From NCBI GenBank assembly GCA_036320915.1, contig JAXBDG010000008.1, forward strand, positions 1,364,001-1,428,000: 64,000 bases of DNA, written 5' to 3'. This document shows positions 32,831-43,561 of the stretch, one piece after another (within the stretch, counting starts at the first letter, position 1; each line of letters starts with the position of its first letter). The notes under the pieces are model-generated. The model had not been told where the DNA came from. It saw nothing but the letters and a program-made list of their open reading frames with translations, and did not search any database. The position numbers and the translations under genes are program-made. Source of the stretch: Linnemannia elongata. Lineage: Eukaryota > Mortierellomycota > Mortierellomycetes > Mortierellales > Mortierellaceae.

Positions 32831-34449
32831 ACCTAGCTGATCGGACATGTATCCTCTTTCTTTTTTTTTGATCTGGGTCAATTGGTTTGTTCTTCCTTTG
32901 AAGTCGACCGTGATGGCCCTTCTTTTTTTTGTCCTTTGGGGCAGAAAATGTTCATTCCCAGCAATAAACACAGAATGCCGTCGTCTGTTGTATTGTCTTT
33001 TTTTTTCTCATAGACTATGAATGGGGCGTGTAACACGATCAATTGGTTCTCGCTCGCCTTTTTTTTTTTTTTTTTTCTCGCGTCGACCCTTTTTTTGTTT
33101 GTGCTTCCACCCAACATATTTCCTTAGCTTCCCCAAATACTTCATACATTGGGCAGACTACAAGGCATTAAAATAGGGTCCGAGTTCTCGCGGCAGAGTA
33201 TGTCGTTTGTTGCGAATAGATCGGTGTTTAGGCGTTTTTAGTGTTCATTGCCTGTGCAGGGTGGCAGGCAATGTTTGTCACAAAAACTAGATTATCATAA
33301 AACGTTGTTGTTGTTTTGTCCATCTAAGTATTTCTCGACTCGTAGGAGAGCATTGCAGAAATGACTGACTTTTGTGCCCCCGCACGTCGGAGAAGAGTGT
33401 GAGAAGGATGAATAAAGGGGGATGTGGTCCTGTCGCTCTTCTTGCCTCTGCTGCGGAGAAACCTCTTTTTTTTTATGTTGGATCGAGACGAGACACAACA
33501 AGGGTGGGAAAGTTGGTGGGGAGAGAAAAGGAGAGACTGTACGGTGGGATACTTACCATAAGGCGTATTTACAAGCGTTGTTGTACAAACAAATAAACAA
33601 ACAAACAAAAGACGAGAGCTCTCGTTTTCATTTTCACCCCCGCCCTAACATCTTACAGGTGTTTGTTGTGCCCTCATTTGCGAAGACTAACCAACCAGTG
33701 AACAAGCCTTCAAAGTTCAATCGACCACGGGAACAAGGAACGGCAGAAATGCCAAATCGCCGGTTGTGAGTTCGATGACTCTTTTTTGTATGCATTTCCT
33801 TGCATATGTTTTGTTTGTTTCTTTCGTTCTCGTAAGGCGCTCTTGTTTTTCTTTTATGTTTTGTTGTTGGGTGAGTAAGGAGAGGGAGGGGGTGGGTGAA
33901 AGGCCTTTTGGTTGCATACATTGGAGTTGTTTCCTAGATGTATCCTTATGCCTTGTTTTGTTTTTGCAGGTCCGTGGATGATCCTTTTTTTTTTTTTTGC
34001 TTTGGCGTTCGTTCCTACCCTGCTGTTTAATTTTTTTTTTGCCCTTTTGTTGTCGTGTATTTTGTGTTTTCGCAAGTGAATGGCGCAAGAGTCGAGGCGA
34101 GGACGAGCAACGGAGCGAGAGAAGACAGCAGGCAAGGTGCGGTGAGTGGTTGAACCTTCTTTCTTAACGGCTATTCTCTTCAGGGATGATCGCATATAAA
34201 AAGGGCACCGCTTCGATCCTCTCTCCTCTTTTTTCCTTTCCTTCTCTTCTTTTTCTTTCACTTTCTTCATTCCAGTTCTTCATCCAGCATACCCATCGTC
34301 CACTCATCTGCCTCTTCTCAGATTTGACCGACGTTTCTTCATCCCACCAGCATATACATCCACTTGCAACCAACCCTTGCATCGATCCTTCGATCATCCA
34401 CACGTTCTTTTCATAAAACTCAGCGCACATACAAATACCAAGCAAAACA
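32831..34449. other. intergenic, T-rich
   Basis: 3' flank of the zinc-knuckle gene with several T9-T17 runs, then promoter and C/T-rich leader of the aminotransferase gene. It contains the weakly supported spliced frame listed at 33659-34030. Confidence 0.45.
33659..34030 (+). CDS. possible exons of an unrecognised gene
   Basis: A 107-nt open exon (33659-33765) has unusually good borders: the branch-like CTAAC and TTACAG acceptor just before it, and a GTGAGT donor after it. It would encode a Lys/Pro/Arg-rich peptide beginning VFVVPSFAKTNQPVNKPSKF. It joins in phase to a TTTTTGCAG acceptor at 33969 and an exon reading SVDDP to TAA at 34028-34030. The second exon contains a T15 tract, which is suspicious, and no first exon with ATG was found. 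The opposite strand of the same segment is also open with a GTAAGA donor, so strand is uncertain. Hypothetical. Confidence 0.2.
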
Positions 34450-36392
34450 ATGTCGCCCGCTCCTGCTCCATCTGCTTCGCAATTGCCCATGGCCAAGGAC
34501 TTTTCAAAGTTCCTCTCCCTCGAGGGAGCCACACGCAAGAAGAGTCCCCTGAAGAGCCTCATCCCTCTGATGCATGGCGATATGCTCTCTCTCGGTGGAG
34601 GTACAGTACTACAGTTCCATCCATTCATCCCATCCCTTCATTTTTTTTCGTGTAGCATTTTACATTCTTGTGCTAGATGTTGTGCGCGATTCAAGATCGA
34701 GGCTAGTGAGATGCAGTGTAACAGTTCCTCTAACATTTTTTTTCTGTGTGTCTGTGGCTACCTCCCTCGCTCGCATTGTTTTTTTTTTCTTGCATCGATC
34801 TAGGTCTGCCTCATCCCTCGACTTTCCCTTTCCACTCTCTGTCGGCGCAGATCACAGGCATGCGCCCAGCAGCAGGAGAGACACACCAACAAAAGACAAA
34901 GACTGGTTCGTCTGATCTTGTCACTGTCCCTCTTGCGCCTCAGCCTGACAAGGTCGAGAGCTTGACCGCTTCCTTGCAGGTAAAGAAGAAGTAGTAGTTT
35001 TGGATGTTCATGTCTCTTGCTTTTTCAGCTTCAGGGGTGGAAGGATATACTATTTTTTTGTTTCGTTTACTTTTTTGGACTCGATCTGTGTAGGGTGACT
35101 CGATCCACTCGACCTTTAGGTTGAGTTAGTTGTTCATTCGATCCAGGCAACCTTCTTTTTAGAGGATCCTTTTAGCACAGGCACATTGGCAACCCTTGAC
35201 AGCAAAAGCATTCAAGACTGACATTTTTCTCACTTTACCATTCCCAATAAATCTCTAGTACGGCATTGGAACGGGCATCAAGTCGCTGAGGGACTTTTGC
35301 AGGGAGCACGTCCGATCGATGCATCAGCCCCAGTACCAGGACTGGGATGTCATCCTCTCTGCCGGTAACACCGATGCATTCTCAAAAGTAATCGGATTAC
35401 TCTGCAACAGAGGCGACAAGATCTTTGTTGAAGAGTGGACTTACCCCACCGCACTCGAAACATTGGACCCCCTGGGGGTTGGTCATATTGCGGTTGAGAT
35501 GGATGGTGAGGGTATGACGGCTACTGGATTGAGACGGCTCTTGGATAACTGGGGATCTACCCCCGAGCAGGCCAATGAGGCCAAGCCTCGCGTTGTCTAT
35601 TTGATCCCCACCGGACAGAACCCCACAGGCACGACCATGTCGGTCAAGAGACGGATGGATATTCTTTCGGTTGCTCAAGACCATGACTTGATCCTGATTG
35701 AGGACGATCCTTACTACTACCTCCAGTTCCATGCTGAGGGTGGATCATGGATGCCCTCTTTGCTGTCGATGGATACCGACGGTCGTGTGATCCGACTGGA
35801 CACGTTCTCCAAGACCTTGGCACCTGGATGCCGTGTCGGATACATGTCGATGAATGCCCGGTTCTGCGACATTATGCAGTACCACAACGAAGTGACTATC
35901 CAGCAGCCCAGCGGGTTCGCACAGGCCATCCTTGCCGAGATGTTGGTCTCGCACTGGGGCCAGGAGGGCTACACGCGGTACTTGACCGAGAATGTTCGCA
36001 CAGAGTACCTGAAGCGATCTCAGCACCTCCAGACGGCGCTCAAGACCCATCTCAACCCCAAGCAGGCGAGTTTCATCGAGCCCTCAGCAGGGATGTTTAT
36101 CTGGATTAAGATCCAGCTGGACCAGCACCCACGCTACAAGACTGTCAAGGATTCGGCGTTGATGCTCGAGTTGTTTCAAAAGTGTATTGAAAACAAGGTG
36201 TTGATGGTCCCTGGTTGGCAGTTCAGCTGCAAGCCCAAGCCCCAGGATATTGACCCTGCAGATGTGCTGAACTGCTGGTTTGATGAGGATGCGAACTACT
36301 TGCGTGCGACGTTTGCGTATGCCAGTTTTGAGCAGATGGACGAGGCTTCTGCCCGCTTTGGACGCACCGTTGGTCAGTTCTTTTCAGCTTGA
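34450..36392 (+). CDS. class I/II PLP aminotransferase (2-aminoadipate/aromatic, Aro8-AADAT type)
   Basis: Transfers amino groups between 2-oxoglutarate and aromatic amino acids, kynurenine or 2-aminoadipate; in fungi it serves aromatic and lysine metabolism. Exons 34450-34600, 34804-34979 and 35259-36392 give 486 residues, as expected for Aro8-like enzymes. Landmarks: SAGNTDAFSKVIGLL (cofactor phosphate-binding loop), YLIPTGQNPTGTTMS with the conserved NPTG, EDDPYYYLQF with the Asp that contacts the pyridine nitrogen, and TFSKTLAPGCRVGY whose Lys, about residue 294, forms the Schiff base. GMFIWIKI and the late Arg in LRATFAYAS complete the domain. Intron 1 falls in a Gly codon (G/GT). The N-terminus lacks a clear mitochondrial presequence, so cytosolic location is likely. 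Substrate preference between Aro8, Aro9 and AADAT cannot be fixed. Confidence 0.9.
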
Positions 36393-36757
36393 AGACATTT
36401 GTCGTAGCTAAAGGCATGCATCAACACACATCATTCACTTACTACCATATACACCTTGTACATTCTCCATATCTTTGAATAAATCGAGCAAATCACTGAC
36501 ACAGAAGATATGCATCGTGGCAGTCCCTCTCAGGGGCTCATCCGAAGTGTGTGCAATTGGGCGATTTTTTTAGGAGGGGTGTTCAAGACTGGACTCACTC
36601 TTTATTTCTTTCTTCCTTCTCTAACGTGATCATCACCATCAAGCCAGACACCAATTTATACCCCCAAAACAGGAGCCATTCATCAGGATTACAGCAAATT
36701 CACACAGCACACCACACTCATAACCGCACGTTCATACATACAGCAACAGCAGCAACA
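36393..36757. other. intergenic, TVP23 promoter
   Basis: 365 bp with AATAAA near 36478, serving the aminotransferase 3' end, then a CACA- and CAGCAA-rich leader into the TVP23 ATG. No gene seen. Confidence 0.5.
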
Positions 36758-38045
36758 ATGGTATGCAACCCAGGGCAGTTTGATTCCACCCAACAAGAAA
36801 AGGCTTGGCGTTTTCATTCAATAAGCACTCAGGACATCCCTATCCAACTATAGCCCAGTTGCATTCAAGCTGACAGCGTTCTGCATTCATCTCCTCTCTC
36901 ATTAGGCAACAACGGACAGACAGAACCTGCTGTCGGACGCACAACCGATGGGAACCAACACCAATAATAACACTCTTGAAGCAGACCTGGAGGCAGGCGG
37001 ACAGCCTTCCATTCTGAAACAGTCAAGGTACGCAGACAGCAAAGTGTGCCTTGCTTATGGAGCAATGGAATTCAGGAGGAAGGTGGTTGATGGGTAGACA
37101 AGAGACTATCAGCAAAAGGAAGACAGGGAGACTTTGTTCTTGACAGGTGTTGAGGAAGTAGGGCTTGGTGGGTGGCAGGATGGACTGACTCTATGGGAGG
37201 CAGGAAGCAAGAACACAAAAGACAGTCCTATTTGCTTGCCCTCCTTAACCAACTCGTAACTCACACAACCGTATTCTCCACTTCCTCATAACCTTCACAC
37301 TAGCCACCCGGTCTGCCTGATCTTCCACTTCCTTTTCCGCATTGGAGCAATCTGCACCTACTTTTTCGGGACTTGGTTCACGGACAACTTTGTGCTGATC
37401 TTTGTCCTCTGTGTCTTGTTGCTTGTATTCGACTTTTGGACCGTCAAGAATGTCTCTGGGCGTCTCCTTGTCGGTCTGAGGTGGTGGAGTGAGAACAAGG
37501 AGGATGGGTCTACTACCTGGCTCTTTGAATCCCGCGACGTATGTCTTTTATTCAATTTCTTTACGTGTTGTATTAGTGTCGTGGATGGTATTGCCAAGGA
37601 AAATACATGGGACAGGCGTGGAATAGGAATGTTGTCCGACCAGCCCGCACCCCCTTTTTTCATGGGATCGCAATTGCTGCTAACCCATTTTCTCTAACCA
37701 ACACGTTCTCACACGCCATCCCTAAAAACAAAATAGCCAAGCAGACCTCTCAACCCCGTGGACTCTCGCCTCTTCTGGACAGGCCTCTACGTCGCCCCAG
37801 CAATCTGGACCGTCTTCGGGATCCTCTGCATCTTGACCTTCAAGCTGACATGGCTTGTCATCGTGGCCGTCGCATTGGCATTGAACATGGCGAATGTGAT
37901 CGGATACACTCAGTGTGATAAGGACGCCAAGCAGAAATGGGCTTCAGGATTCGCGTCCAATATGTTGGGTGGTTCAGGAGCTGGAAGCCTTATGGGCGGG
38001 TTGATGAGCCGGGGTATCACTCGTATGGCTGGTTCCATGTTCTAA
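36758..38045 (+). CDS. TVP23: Golgi membrane protein Tvp23 (FAM18 family)
   Basis: Tvp23 proteins are small tetraspan proteins of late Golgi/trans-Golgi vesicles. Model: exons 36758-36760 (ATG only), 36906-37027, 37304-37538 and 37737-38045, giving 222 residues. Family sequence: SSHPVCLIFHFLFRIGAICT (span 1), FTDNFVLIFVLCVLLLVFDF (span 2), WTVKNVSGRLLVGLRWW, then SRLFWTGLYVAPAIWTVFGI and LKLTWL-like spans 3 and 4. The motif NMANVIGYTQCDKD is diagnostic. The tail is Gly/Ser/Met-rich. The ATG-only first exon is the weak point: the donor is GTATGC, the acceptor TCTCATTAG. If not spliced, translation could start at the internal Met of exon 2, about residue 15, since the first ~40 residues are not conserved. 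Converges with the F-box gene. Confidence 0.85.
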
Positions 38046-38669
38046 TGGACGGGGAAGTAGAACTTGTGCTAGATATCAAAAAGGATGTGGGATTCGATTA
38101 TCTGCTTTTACCTGTCAGCGATTCTCGATGCGCATACCGGGCACGCTTTCATCTTGACAAGCTGGATAATAAAAAAAGACTATTGCCATTTTTACCTCGA
38201 TCTGGATGCATGGGTTAGCCTTTTTGTGTTTTTTTTAATTGTCTATCAGCGCAGCCTGGATTTGTAAGATCGGTCTGGATAAAAGTGACAGATGATGACT
38301 TGCTTCTGAATGAAGGAGTTATAATTATTCACGGACGCCGCGATTGTTTTTAAAGTTGGGACGGGATGTGTCCGAGAAAAAAAAAAAAAAAAAAGGGTCC
38401 AAGATCTATTTTTTTTTTTTTCTCCCTGTTTAGTTTTGTTTTGTTTGTGCTCCTTGGCTGCTGCCAAGAATGACCGATATAGTCCGTTTTTTATTTTATT
38501 TTGTTTGTGGTAGTACACTCCTGCTTGCGTTTTTTTTTTTCGGTCACTTCGGGTATGCCATAGAAAGAAAGAAGGAAAAAAAAAAAAAAAAAGACAAACT
38601 GGTTCGTTTTGAAGTCGTGTGTAAAGTAAATGTTTTTTAGACAATGGTTGCCGCCAAAAATCAGCCAAG

Positions 38670-38714
<45 letters not shown>

Positions 38715-38914
38715 TTGCAAGATGCATATTGACATCATTGGTAACAGGCAAATACCCATGCGCAATTATGATTTTCTTCTATATGTTCGAGTTTATTATA
38801 ACAGTCTGAGAAATGGAGGGAAGAGTAGGGAGAGAAGGAAAGTAAAATAGGAGAAAATAGAGGGATCAAATAAAAGAAGAAGAAGAAGAAAGGAGCTCTT
38901 CTGTACCTATCGGG
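38046..38914. other. convergent 3' region rich in homopolymers
   Basis: 870 bp between the TVP23 and F-box stops. It carries A17 at about 38378, T12 at about 38409, A16 at about 38577 and the A42 run listed next. No gene seen. Confidence 0.5.
38670..38711 (+). repeat. A42 homopolymer
   Basis: Forty-two consecutive A residues, the longest homopolymer in the window, located in the shared 3' region of TVP23 and the F-box gene. It is not flanked by a recognisable retrotransposon body or target-site duplication that I can see, so a retroposed poly(A) tail is possible but unsupported. Length may be affected by assembly. Confidence 0.9.
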
Positions 38915-40570
38915 TCATCGAGAAGATCGATGAGTCGACGCCAGGCCCTTGCCGTCCAAGGAGTAAGCGACATGGTTCAGACTCAGGCGCGTCAACTTTG
39001 GCAGTCTGCGGATCTGTTCAAACAATTGCTGTTTGGCCAACGTTCCATACCGCATCTGGGCATCTTGACTACTATTACTTGGCAGTGTCATTGTCGTTGT
39101 CACGACTGAGTTCGGAACCGTGGCAGCAGCAGCCGCCAGTTGCCAATGGTAGGGTTGGAGTCCAGGCCCTTGCGGAAACTGCGGATTGATCGACGAGGGC
39201 GAGGGATGGATGGCCGTTTCGTCGATACCGCCTTGCCATATATGAGGGGAGGTGGCGCTGATGGTGGTCAGTCCGATACTGATGTCGGTGAGGACCAAGG
39301 ATTGGAGGTCGAGACAAGCCCAGGGTTTCTCGACGAGTTTGAGAGTTTCTTCGGGTCCCATCGAGTGCGGGTTAAAGAAGAGGGATAAATCGCGGAGGTT
39401 GGTGCAGTGCTGGAGGATGATCTGGCCCAAATTTTCGGCATCCCTGATCGACAACGACGACGACGATGACGATGATGATGAGGGTGGGGAAGAGGATATT
39501 GGGAAGGAGGGAGAAAAGGATGAGGTTGGTGGTGTCATTCTGCGCTCGTAAAACCTCAAGTTGAGCGACTGTAGCGTCAAAGGCCGCAACACAATTGCCC
39601 GTGTTAATTGAGCATCCAACCAAGGGATATCCAACTTGATCTGCTTCACATTGTCCGAAACCGCCAGGACCAGATCTGCGTACTCGCTGTCGGAGAGGTA
39701 ATCCCTTCTATCGAGCGAGGACGAGAACCGGGTCACATAGTCGAGTCCGACGAGTTTACGACAGTGGGCTCGGAGGACAGGTGTTAGTCGACGCGAATCC
39801 GCAGCAGATTCGGAATAGAGCGTGAACCGTTCTAGGTCCGGGCAGCTGTACCGGAGGAGATCGACAAAGGCGTCTTCTTTGGGCGTGCTGATATCCAGGT
39901 TGAGGTCTGTCAGTCCTTGGCCAGCGGTATCTGAGGAGACTGGACGGCAATAGGAGGAAGCTGTGGTGAAGTCGCACTCGGGGACGGGGTCGATCCAATC
40001 GATGGCGGCCAAATCCAGTCGATGTAGTCGCTTACAAGCACCCAAGAACCGCGCAACCTCTTGTCCAGAAAGCGTCCAATGCGACAGATGCAACTCCTTG
40101 AGAGTCGGTGCCATTCTCATCAGCAGCCCATAATCCGGACTCGGCCAACCACCACCAGCTCCACCCGTAGAATTGGCGCCCTTCCAAGACAAATACTCCA
40201 ACGACTCTGCATTCCCTTCTACAAGGTCCAACAACCCTTGATCCCACCAAGAGATTACCAGCGACTTTATATTCTTTGACAAAACCTGGCCCGAGAAAGA
40301 ACGGTCTCCAAAAAACAGACGGAAATGGACCGAGTACTTGAGGATGATGGGTTTGGGGACATGGCGCATCACAAAGCCATTATAGACATACCAGATGACT
40401 GGTAACAAGGCAGAACGCCAAGTCTTATTAACGAGGGTGAAGGAGAGCAGGTGTTTTGGGTTAAAGTCGTAAAAGCCGAGATTATCGCTGTGTTTCCAGA
40501 GTGGGAGGCAGCGGCCGACGGTCATGATGATCTCGGGCAAATCGAGCGGGTTTATCCGTTCCTTGTTCAT
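38915..40570 (-). CDS. F-box/leucine-rich-repeat-like protein
   Basis: Single-exon gene, 551 residues. The N-terminus fits an F-box: NPLDLPEIIMTVGRCLP followed by LLSFTLVNKTWRSALLPVIW. F-box proteins recruit substrates to SCF ubiquitin ligases via Skp1. The rest has irregular leucine-rich repeats (LKELHLSHWTLSGQEV, LHRLDLAAIDW, LQSLNLRFYERR, LRDLSLFFNPHS, LTRLSLNHVAYS) that probably form the substrate-binding curve. A Ser/Pro-rich insert (PISSSPPSSSSSSSSSLS) interrupts them and is encoded by a GAY/TCR-like trinucleotide run at about 39449-39482. Such genes form large, fast-evolving families in Mortierella relatives. Substrate unknown. The start at 40570 is the first Met of the frame and precedes the F-box directly. 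Confidence 0.8.
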   Translation of the reverse strand: MNKERINPLDLPEIIMTVGRCLPLWKHSDNLGFYDFNPKHLLSFTLVNKTWRSALLPVIWYVYNGFVMRHVPKPIILKYSVHFRLFFGDRSFSGQVLSKNIKSLVISWWDQGLLDLVEGNAESLEYLSWKGANSTGGAGGGWPSPDYGLLMRMAPTLKELHLSHWTLSGQEVARFLGACKRLHRLDLAAIDWIDPVPECDFTTASSYCRPVSSDTAGQGLTDLNLDISTPKEDAFVDLLRYSCPDLERFTLYSESAADSRRLTPVLRAHCRKLVGLDYVTRFSSSLDRRDYLSDSEYADLVLAVSDNVKQIKLDIPWLDAQLTRAIVLRPLTLQSLNLRFYERRMTPPTSSFSPSFPISSSPPSSSSSSSSSLSIRDAENLGQIILQHCTNLRDLSLFFNPHSMGPEETLKLVEKPWACLDLQSLVLTDISIGLTTISATSPHIWQGGIDETAIHPSPSSINPQFPQGPGLQPYHWQLAAAAATVPNSVVTTTMTLPSNSSQDAQMRYGTLAKQQLFEQIRRLPKLTRLSLNHVAYSLDGKGLASTHRSSR

Positions 40571-41837
40571 TTTGGAGGGTAAGAGTAAGAGTGGAGAGAG
40601 AGAAAGGGGGGTTGGTTGTGAGTTGGGTTTAGGGGGATGGAATGTGTGGTATATGTCGTGTGAGTAGGAAAGGTTCAGAGTGGATGTGGAAAAGAGAATG
40701 GAGTTGGCTATAATATAGGGTGGTGAGTACAGTGATTAAGAATTATGTGTCAGAATACTTTCTTTGTGATTAGGTTGGTTTGTGAAGAATGATTGATTTC
40801 CAGGAACGAAAAAAAAAAAAAAAAAAAAGAGGAACGGGCCAGATTTTTATGCTCCTTCAAAACGCGGGTTTTAACAAATGATTTTCGCGAAGTGAGAAAG
40901 AAGGGTGGCAAAAAAGAAATGGAGGGGACGGTGATTTGAAATCTCTTTGCAAATTGCGATGCATGAACAATGTGCATCAACTTTTTTGTTTGTTACCTTT
41001 GCTTTCTTGAATATGTACCAGAGGGGAGGGGTTTGTTGAAGGAGTCAAACGATAGGGAAGGACGTGCTGCGCTCTTTGGTAGAGGAAGAGTAGAAAAACC
41101 GAGTAGCGGCAATGGTAATTTTGTAATTTGACGCAGAGGGTGACTAAACTATAGAGGATAATGAAGTGTGATGTGTATGTGTCCGTGTAAGTGGCAAAAT
41201 GTAACAAAAGAAAAGGAGGGTGAGCGCATTAACTAAAGGGCGAAGTCGAGTCAAACGAGAACGAGAAAAAAAAAAGGTGAGCAAGGTGAACCCTTTTATA
41301 TCGCTTCTCGTTATGTGCTACGCAGCAAAATGGTGCACAATAACATGGGTAGTCAAAGTGTCCTAAAGCTCGGTCAAGCTGTGCCAAGTAGTAACAAGAA
41401 GAAGAAACAACCATGTTGGGTAATTGTCGACTTCATCAACAGATCGAACAACTGTGTCGTATAGTCACCGTCCCTGCTTTCATTTCTTGGCCAATGGTTC
41501 ATTCACTCCCCCTCCGAGAGAGTAAGGGACAGGAAAGCCGCCGCTTTCAGGTCATGATAGGCACTGCTTCCTCATGGATATGGATGGAATGTATGTAAAT
41601 GCTTGTCGACTTCAATCAATGGCGAAGAAAATGAATCAAGGAGTTTTCTCAATATTTTCCAACTGCGACCCCTATTACGTTTTTCACTCCATCTGCTCCA
41701 TCCACATTCCGGAAATCATTTTTTGTGCGCTCTTTTGCATGTATATCGTGTGTGTCATTTCGATTCGACAGTTGGCAATAAACAAAAAATTGTTCTCTTG
41801 GCTAACATCAACAAGCAACCCGCCAATCTTGGCTGAC

Positions 41838-41883
<46 letters not shown>

Positions 41884-42547
41884 TCTCTTTACTCAAGTAC
41901 ATTGCGCCTATCCGCCGCACGCCGCTCGTTCTCGCTCTCATCGTTCCTTGTCATCATTGACGTTGTTTTTAGCTAGTGCTTCTGTTGAGCAGAACAGACA
42001 GACAGATGTTCCCTCCACGTATTTTTCGTCCATTGCTGGCCATTTGTGGTAATTTTCCCAATGACCATAAAATCCTCACCAGGGCTGTGAGCTCCCCCTC
42101 CCTCCTTCCCTTCATTATTTTCCGTGTACCTTTTTTCTTTCCTAACACATCCAGCTAAAGAATCGACAGCCAGGAAAAGGACTGCCTTAATTTGGGTAAA
42201 GGCTGTTGGATCATTTCTTTGAACGGCGTCAAATAATGGCGAGTAAATGTATCTGAGTTGACAGCCTTTTCCTTACATCAACCATTGCCTTCTCTCTTCG
42301 ATTACTCTTCCAACATCCCCAATTAATCACTGTCCCTCGGAGGAGACTGGAGAAGGATGTAGTGATGAAAGGTACCCAAGAGGAGGCTGTCAGTAATGAA
42401 ACGGATTAGTAACCTTTCCAAAAAAGACAAACATGAAAGATCTTTCCGCTTCTTTTCGACTCAATAGTCGCTTGGCATTTTTCTCGATCCCCTCGATCTC
42501 CTGCAGTTTCTCCCCCTTATTACCCTTCTATCAAAATCCTTCCTTTT
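40571..42547. other. 2-kb intergenic with CT microsatellite
   Basis: Purine-rich leader of the F-box gene (minus) up to about 40,720, then AT-rich DNA with A20 at about 40809-40828. No gene modelled. A TATAAAAG on the minus strand lies near 41292-41300. Nine-base arms AAAGGCTGT/ACAGCCTTT near 42202 and 42259 could pair around a ~47-nt loop. Short open frames around 41,230-41,600 and 41,976-42,158 match nothing recognised. Confidence 0.45.
41841..41880. repeat. (TC)20 microsatellite
   Basis: Forty bases of perfect TC repeat (last base T), in intergenic DNA. Confidence 0.95.
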
Positions 42548-43437
42548 CTACGATCTTCCGTCCGCCTCCGAGCCCCCAGGCTTGCGTCGCCCCATCCCTT
42601 GCAAATCAGCGGCGTGGACCATGGTAGGAGTGCAAAAGACATTTGGAATGTCCAGCTCCGAGTGAAGATCCGATGTGAATTTGACTTCGGCCGCAGTCCG
42701 CAGTGGCGATGCAATGCGGTCAACCTAGGCGAGTGCCACACAGAGGACACAGGAGGGTGAAGCAGCAAAAAATTGATGAAACTTGCGAGCAAGAGTAGAA
42801 AAAGAATTAGTTAGGTGTGACAAGAACTTTGAAGTAAAAGAAAGAGCGAGAAAGTGTAAGAAGCAGAGCACAAGGTGTAAATTATATTTATTTTGCGACG
42901 CAGCCATGCCATGTGCACGGGGTAAAGGGGGAGGGGTAAGAGTAGAAGCTCTCCGTGTCAAGTGAGAATCAGAAAAGGCGATGCAGTAAGTGCAAGTTTC
43001 CCTATCCATGGTGGCCACGATATCCTAGTCAATGAATGCCACGAACTCACTTGATGATGGCAAACAGGAACAAGTTTGAGCCTTGCGACGCTTTCTACTG
43101 GCTGCGGAGCGCCGCAGAACAGTGGTGTGGGGCGAGGGAGGAGGTACCGACCTGGAATAGACATCCTTTTGCATAGCCCTTTTTTATTTTAGGCGGGCGC
43201 GGTACTTGCCACATAGCACCCTGAGATAGGCTTGTCGTCAATTTCCAGGGGTTGAATTGCTAGATCTGCATAGTAGAAAGTGGACGAGTAAAGAGGGAGT
43301 AGTAGTCAAGAGACGAAACGAAGGAGGAGAAAGAATGTTCGCGTTTTTCTGTCAATGATTTTCTACCAAAAAGTGTCGTGACTGCATCCTGACCAGGCAC
43401 CTTCCTCCGAAAGCCACTTGCCCCATTTTCCAGCCAT
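42548..43437 (-). CDS. unrecognised spliced small protein divergent from COA1
   Basis: No single long open frame exists here; the model comes from joining four exons on the minus strand: 43437-43401, 43265-43206, 43151-43051 and 42724-42548, giving 124 residues. Start MAGKWGKWLSEE, then DLAIQPLEIDDKPISGCYVA, SRYLLPRPTPLFCGAPQPVE, LKLVPVCHHQVDRIASPLRT, EVKFTSDLHSELDIPNVFC and a Gly/Arg-rich end. All three junction phases (1, 1, 0) agree. Junctions 2 and 3 have good borders (TTCCAG acceptor; GTGAGT donor with CGCCTAG acceptor and a CTAAC branch-like site). Intron 1 has a C/T-rich 3' end but a weaker GTGCCT donor, and intron 3 is long (326 nt). No domain, signal peptide or membrane span recognised. 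It could be a remnant, but codon-like composition and phase consistency favour a gene. Confidence 0.45.
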
Positions 43438-43561
43438 TGACCCGTGTGTCGGATCGACTCTTTTTTTTCTACATTGCCATTTGTCAATCAACTAACTAGA
43501 CGAACCACGCAGCAAGGAGCGACCAACAAGACTGTACATTCACAAACAATAAACTGCAACC
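43438..43561. promoter_or_regulatory. 124-bp divergent promoter of COA1 and the small minus-strand gene
   Basis: Short interval between opposite start codons (43437 and 43562). It contains a T9 run near 43460 and a CAAC/ACAA-rich COA1 leader. If the small gene is real, both must be driven from here. Confidence 0.35.

Noticed and set aside
38670..38711. Retroposed poly(A) tail
   Set aside because: No reverse-transcriptase-derived body or target-site duplication was found next to the A42 run. Simple homopolymer expansion is sufficient.
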